The notes below the pieces were generated by a model that was not told the DNA's origin, did no database searches, and worked only from the letters and a program-made list of their open reading frames with translations. The position numbers and the translations under genes are program-made. From Myxococcales bacterium (GTDB lineage: Bacteria > Myxococcota_A > Polyangia > Haliangiales > Haliangiaceae), in NCBI GenBank assembly GCA_016717005.1, contig JADJUF010000014.1, positions 292,501 to 356,500 of the forward strand: a stretch of 64,000 nucleotides of DNA. The letters run 5' to 3'. Each line of letters starts with the position of its first letter. Positions within the stretch are counted from its first letter, which is position 1. Below are positions 61,547-64,000 of this stretch, piece by piece.

Positions 61547-62992
61547 ATGCCGGTCGACGACCTGCGCTCTGGAACCTGGGTCACCTACGTCGGCGGCCGC
61601 GCCACCGGCCTGCGCCTGCGCCGGTGTCGGGTCGAGGTCACGGCCGGCCCCGACGCCGGCCTCATCCGCGACCTCGAGGCGCCGGTCATCCGCATCGGCG
61701 CCCGCCGCGGCAACGACGTGCAGCTGTCCGACGCCAAGGTGTCGGGGCTGCACTGCGAGATCCGGCTCGACGACCGCGGCTACCGGCTGCGCGATCTCGA
61801 CTCGACCAACGGCACGTTCGTCGGCGGCATCCGCATCAACGACGTCTACGTCCAGCCCGGCGCGCAGATCGCGGTCGGCTCGACGCGGATGAAGTTCGAG
61901 CCGCTCGGCGAGTCGGTCGAGCTGGAGATCTCCGAGCGCGATCGCCTGGGCGGCATGCTCGGCCGCTCGGTCAAGATGCGCGAGCTGTTCGCGCGGCTCG
62001 AGAAGCTCGCCGCCAGCGACACCACCGTGCTGATCACCGGCGAGACCGGGGTCGGCAAGGAGCTGGCCGCCGAGTGCGTGCACGACCTGTCGCCGCGCGT
62101 GAAGGGCCCGTTCGTGGTCGTCGACTGCGGCTCGATCCCGCCGACCCTGATCGAGAGCGAGCTGTTCGGGCACGAGCGCGGCGCGTTCACCGGCGCCACC
62201 GCGAGCTACGCCGGCGCGTTCGAGCGCGCCCACGGCGGCACGGTCTTCCTCGACGAGCTCGGCGAGCTACCGCTGGCGATGCAGCCCAAGCTCCTGCGCG
62301 TGCTCGAGGCCAAGGAGGTGCGGCGGGTCGGCGGCCAGAAGACGTTCAACGTCGACATCCGCATCGTCGCCGCCACCAACCGCGACCTCGGGGTCGAGGT
62401 CAACCGTGGCCGGTTCCGCGAGGACCTGTTCTACCGCCTCGCCGTCGCGCGGATCGTCGTGCCGCCGCTGCGCGAGCGCAAGGAGGACATCCCGCTGCTC
62501 ATCGAGGGCATCCTGGCCACGACGCCCGGCGGCGAGGGCGCGTACATCGCGGCCGAGACCATCGATCTGATGATGAAGCACGACTGGCCCGGCAACGTCC
62601 GCGAGCTGCGCAACGTGATCGAGCGCGCGGTGCTCCTGGCCGAGCCGCCCGAGAACGCCGCGCAGCTGCGCCGGGCGCCCGCGCCGCAGCCGCCGCCGCG
62701 GACCGATCACACGCCGTCGACGACGGCGTCGTCGCCCGACGCCACGATGACCGTGCCGGTCGACATCGCGACGCCGTTCAAGGCCGCCAAGGGCAACGTC
62801 GTGTCCGAGTTCGAGCGCCGCTACATCTCGAAGCTCCTGGCCCACCACGACGGCAACATCTCGGCGGCGGCCCGCGCCGCCGGCATCGACCGCATGTCGA
62901 TCCACAAGATGCTGCACCGGCTCGGCCTGGCCAACCCCGGGCGCGACGACGGCCCGCCCGCGTTCGACGTCAGCGACGCCACCGAGGACTGA
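61547..62992 (+). CDS. FHA-domain sigma54-dependent transcription activator
   Basis: 481 aa from ATG 61547. FHA domain (about 25-110; RIGARRGNDVQLSDAKVSGLHCEI, RDLDSTNGTFVGGIRI), AAA+ domain with Walker A GETGVGKE (about 163), the sigma54-contact loop GAFTGA, Walker B GTVFLDELGEL and R-finger region, then a Fis-type helix-turn-helix (ISAAARAAGIDRMSIHKMLHRLG). FHA activators are common in myxobacteria and respond to Ser/Thr phosphorylation; the divergent kinase gene 86 nt away is a natural candidate partner. Confidence 0.93.
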   Translation: MPVDDLRSGTWVTYVGGRATGLRLRRCRVEVTAGPDAGLIRDLEAPVIRIGARRGNDVQLSDAKVSGLHCEIRLDDRGYRLRDLDSTNGTFVGGIRINDVYVQPGAQIAVGSTRMKFEPLGESVELEISERDRLGGMLGRSVKMRELFARLEKLAASDTTVLITGETGVGKELAAECVHDLSPRVKGPFVVVDCGSIPPTLIESELFGHERGAFTGATASYAGAFERAHGGTVFLDELGELPLAMQPKLLRVLEAKEVRRVGGQKTFNVDIRIVAATNRDLGVEVNRGRFREDLFYRLAVARIVVPPLRERKEDIPLLIEGILATTPGGEGAYIAAETIDLMMKHDWPGNVRELRNVIERAVLLAEPPENAAQLRRAPAPQPPPRTDHTPSTTASSPDATMTVPVDIATPFKAAKGNVVSEFERRYISKLLAHHDGNISAAARAAGIDRMSIHKMLHRLGLANPGRDDGPPAFDVSDATED

Positions 62993-62999
62993 CCGGCGG

Positions 63000-63713
63000 G
63001 TGTCGGGCGACGATCCGTTTCGCACCGCGACCCACGGCCACTCGACGGCGCTCGCACGGCTGGCCGCCCGCCACCCCGACGCCGAGCTGATCCACCAGGC
63101 CGAGGGCAACGATCACGCGCTCGGCGCGGCGCTGCGCGATCCGGCGCCGACCGGGTGCCTGGTCGCGGTCGGCTACCTGACGGCGCTCGGCCTGGCGATC
63201 GGCTGGGCCTGGGGCTGGGTGGCGACGACGACGCTCGCGGGCGTCGGGGCGGCGGTCGCCCTGGTCCACGGCGGGGACCAGCTCCAGCGCTGGCGGTGGC
63301 GGCGACGGGTCGGCGCCGCGACGGCGTGGCTGGATCGACAGGCGTTTCCGATCACGGGCGTGCGCGGCTACGTCGCCGCGACGATCCAGATGATCGACGT
63401 GACGTTCACGACGCCGCCGACGGTGGCCGACTTCGGCGCCGGCATCCGCGGCCACCTGCCCGACGGTCAGGTGATCGTCATCGACGAGCACACCTACCGG
63501 GTGGCGACGCCACGCTTGGGCCCGGCCGGGCGGCCGCTGGCGGGGGCGCGGCCGACCATGGCCGCGCTGCGGCGGTTCGTCGAGGAGGTGCTGGCGCCGC
63601 TGCACCTCGAGCTCGGCGTGGTCCGGGTCCAGCTCGGCGGCTCCCTCGAGCTGGCCCCGCCGCGCCGCGATCCACACGCGCCGGACGACGCGACGCCTCC
63701 AGCCCCCACGTGA
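63000..63713 (+). CDS. Unknown membrane-associated protein
   Basis: 237 aa from GTG 63000, 7 nt after the activator gene. Two hydrophobic segments (CLVAVGYLTALGLAIGWAWGWV, TTTLAGVGAAVALV) separate a short head from a soluble C-terminal domain with GIRGHLPDGQVIVIDEHTYRVATP. No domain recognised. Confidence 0.65.
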   Translation: MSGDDPFRTATHGHSTALARLAARHPDAELIHQAEGNDHALGAALRDPAPTGCLVAVGYLTALGLAIGWAWGWVATTTLAGVGAAVALVHGGDQLQRWRWRRRVGAATAWLDRQAFPITGVRGYVAATIQMIDVTFTTPPTVADFGAGIRGHLPDGQVIVIDEHTYRVATPRLGPAGRPLAGARPTMAALRRFVEEVLAPLHLELGVVRVQLGGSLELAPPRRDPHAPDDATPPAPT

Positions 63714-63753
63714 GCGTGACGACCGGCGGCGCCCCGCTGCGCGCCGGGCGACG

Positions 63754-64000
63754 CTACGCCACCAGCCCGTACGTGAGCTTGGCGACCATCGCCAGCGCGA
63801 CCGCGACCGCCGCCAGCCGGACCAGGCCGCCGCCGCGGGTCAGCACGAGGTGGGCGCCGATCAGCGCGCCGGCGAACTGCCCCGCCGCCATCGGCAGCGA
63901 GATCTCCCAGAGGATCCGCCCGTGGGCGGCGAACAGCGCCACCGACGCCAGGTTGGACGCGAAGTTGACGACCTTGGCGTTGGCGCTCGCGTGCTCGGCG
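63754..64000 (-). CDS. TauE/SafE-family permease (C-terminal part)
   Basis: The gene runs off the window edge; the last 82 residues are visible. NAKVVNFASNLASVALF and MAAGQFAGALIGAHLVLTRGGGLVRL are typical of the second half of TSUP (sulfite exporter TauE/SafE-like) transporters. Confidence 0.8.
   Translation of the reverse strand, partial: AEHASANAKVVNFASNLASVALFAAHGRILWEISLPMAAGQFAGALIGAHLVLTRGGGLVRLAAVAVALAMVAKLTYGLVA

Overview
The window is about 70% GC or more and looks like a chromosomal segment of a myxobacterium-type organism (Myxococcota, perhaps Haliangium/Kofleriaceae-like). This is an inference from three Ser/Thr kinases fused to membrane or propeller modules, an FHA-sigma54 activator, PP2C/SpoIIE phosphatases, Cys-rich and Gly-rich lipoproteins, GTG starts and 4-nt GTGA/ATGA gene overlaps. 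There is no integrase, transposase or phage structural gene.

Layout. 1-9.7 kb: LysM protein, lipoprotein, zinc-ribbon Ser/Thr kinase, PilZ/receiver protein, SpoIIE phosphatase (frameshifted) and a large DnaK-like ATPase. 10.0-18.4 kb: a dense one-strand RNA array behind a consensus sigma70 promoter. I can fold 39 tRNAs in it, and their anticodons cover all 20 amino acids. It also holds a Ro60/Rsr (TROVE-vWA) gene, an HNH nuclease gene, a 29-nt piece of 23S rRNA helix 69, and several Y-RNA-like elements. 18.4-27.5 kb: zinc-protease-like lipoprotein, diiron ferritin-like protein, a SelW-type selenoprotein with in-frame TGA (CxxU), an FGE-like protein, MaeB malic enzyme, and a second DnaK-like gene coupled to a DUF2760 gene. 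27.7-39.7 kb: Cys-rich lipoprotein, membrane Ser/Thr kinase, a four-gene overlapping operon around a frameshifted PP2C phosphatase, response regulator, aminopeptidase P, class V aminotransferase and an RpiB-like isomerase. 39.8-48.3 kb: DUF1449-like/flotillin/giant DNA-repair-type AAA ATPase cluster. 48.6-64 kb: FrnE oxidoreductase, several unknowns, ordinary tRNA-Asp and tRNA-Val genes, M1 aminopeptidase, MBL-fold protein, a third kinase, an FHA-sigma54 regulator and a partial TauE/SafE permease.

The exciting part is the RNA array. Three otherwise complete tRNAs (Pro-AGG, Thr-UGU, Gly-UCC) carry a 49-60 nt insert between positions 29 and 30 of the anticodon stem, and two reduced tRNA-like RNAs carry the same kind of element. 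The inserts share a two-strand signature (CCCCTCGCCCG-like, then CGGGCCG..GATGGTTAT) with compensatory changes in the stems. Just upstream of the Ro60 gene two free hairpins carry the same signature in the opposite strand order, close to the Ro-binding stem of animal Y RNAs as I recall it (GGUCCGA..GGGUUAUC / UUCACUUGACUAG). My reading is that the inserts are circularly permuted Y-RNA Ro-binding stems grafted into tRNAs, made next to a Ro60 protein. Removal of the insert as an intron is the rival reading. Many array tRNAs also depart from near-invariant rules: C33 instead of U33 in 13 of 39, and a coupled G18/U55 to A18/G55 swap in about eight, with a C18/G55 variant in tRNA-His. They look like a structured, selected, but not ordinary tRNA set.
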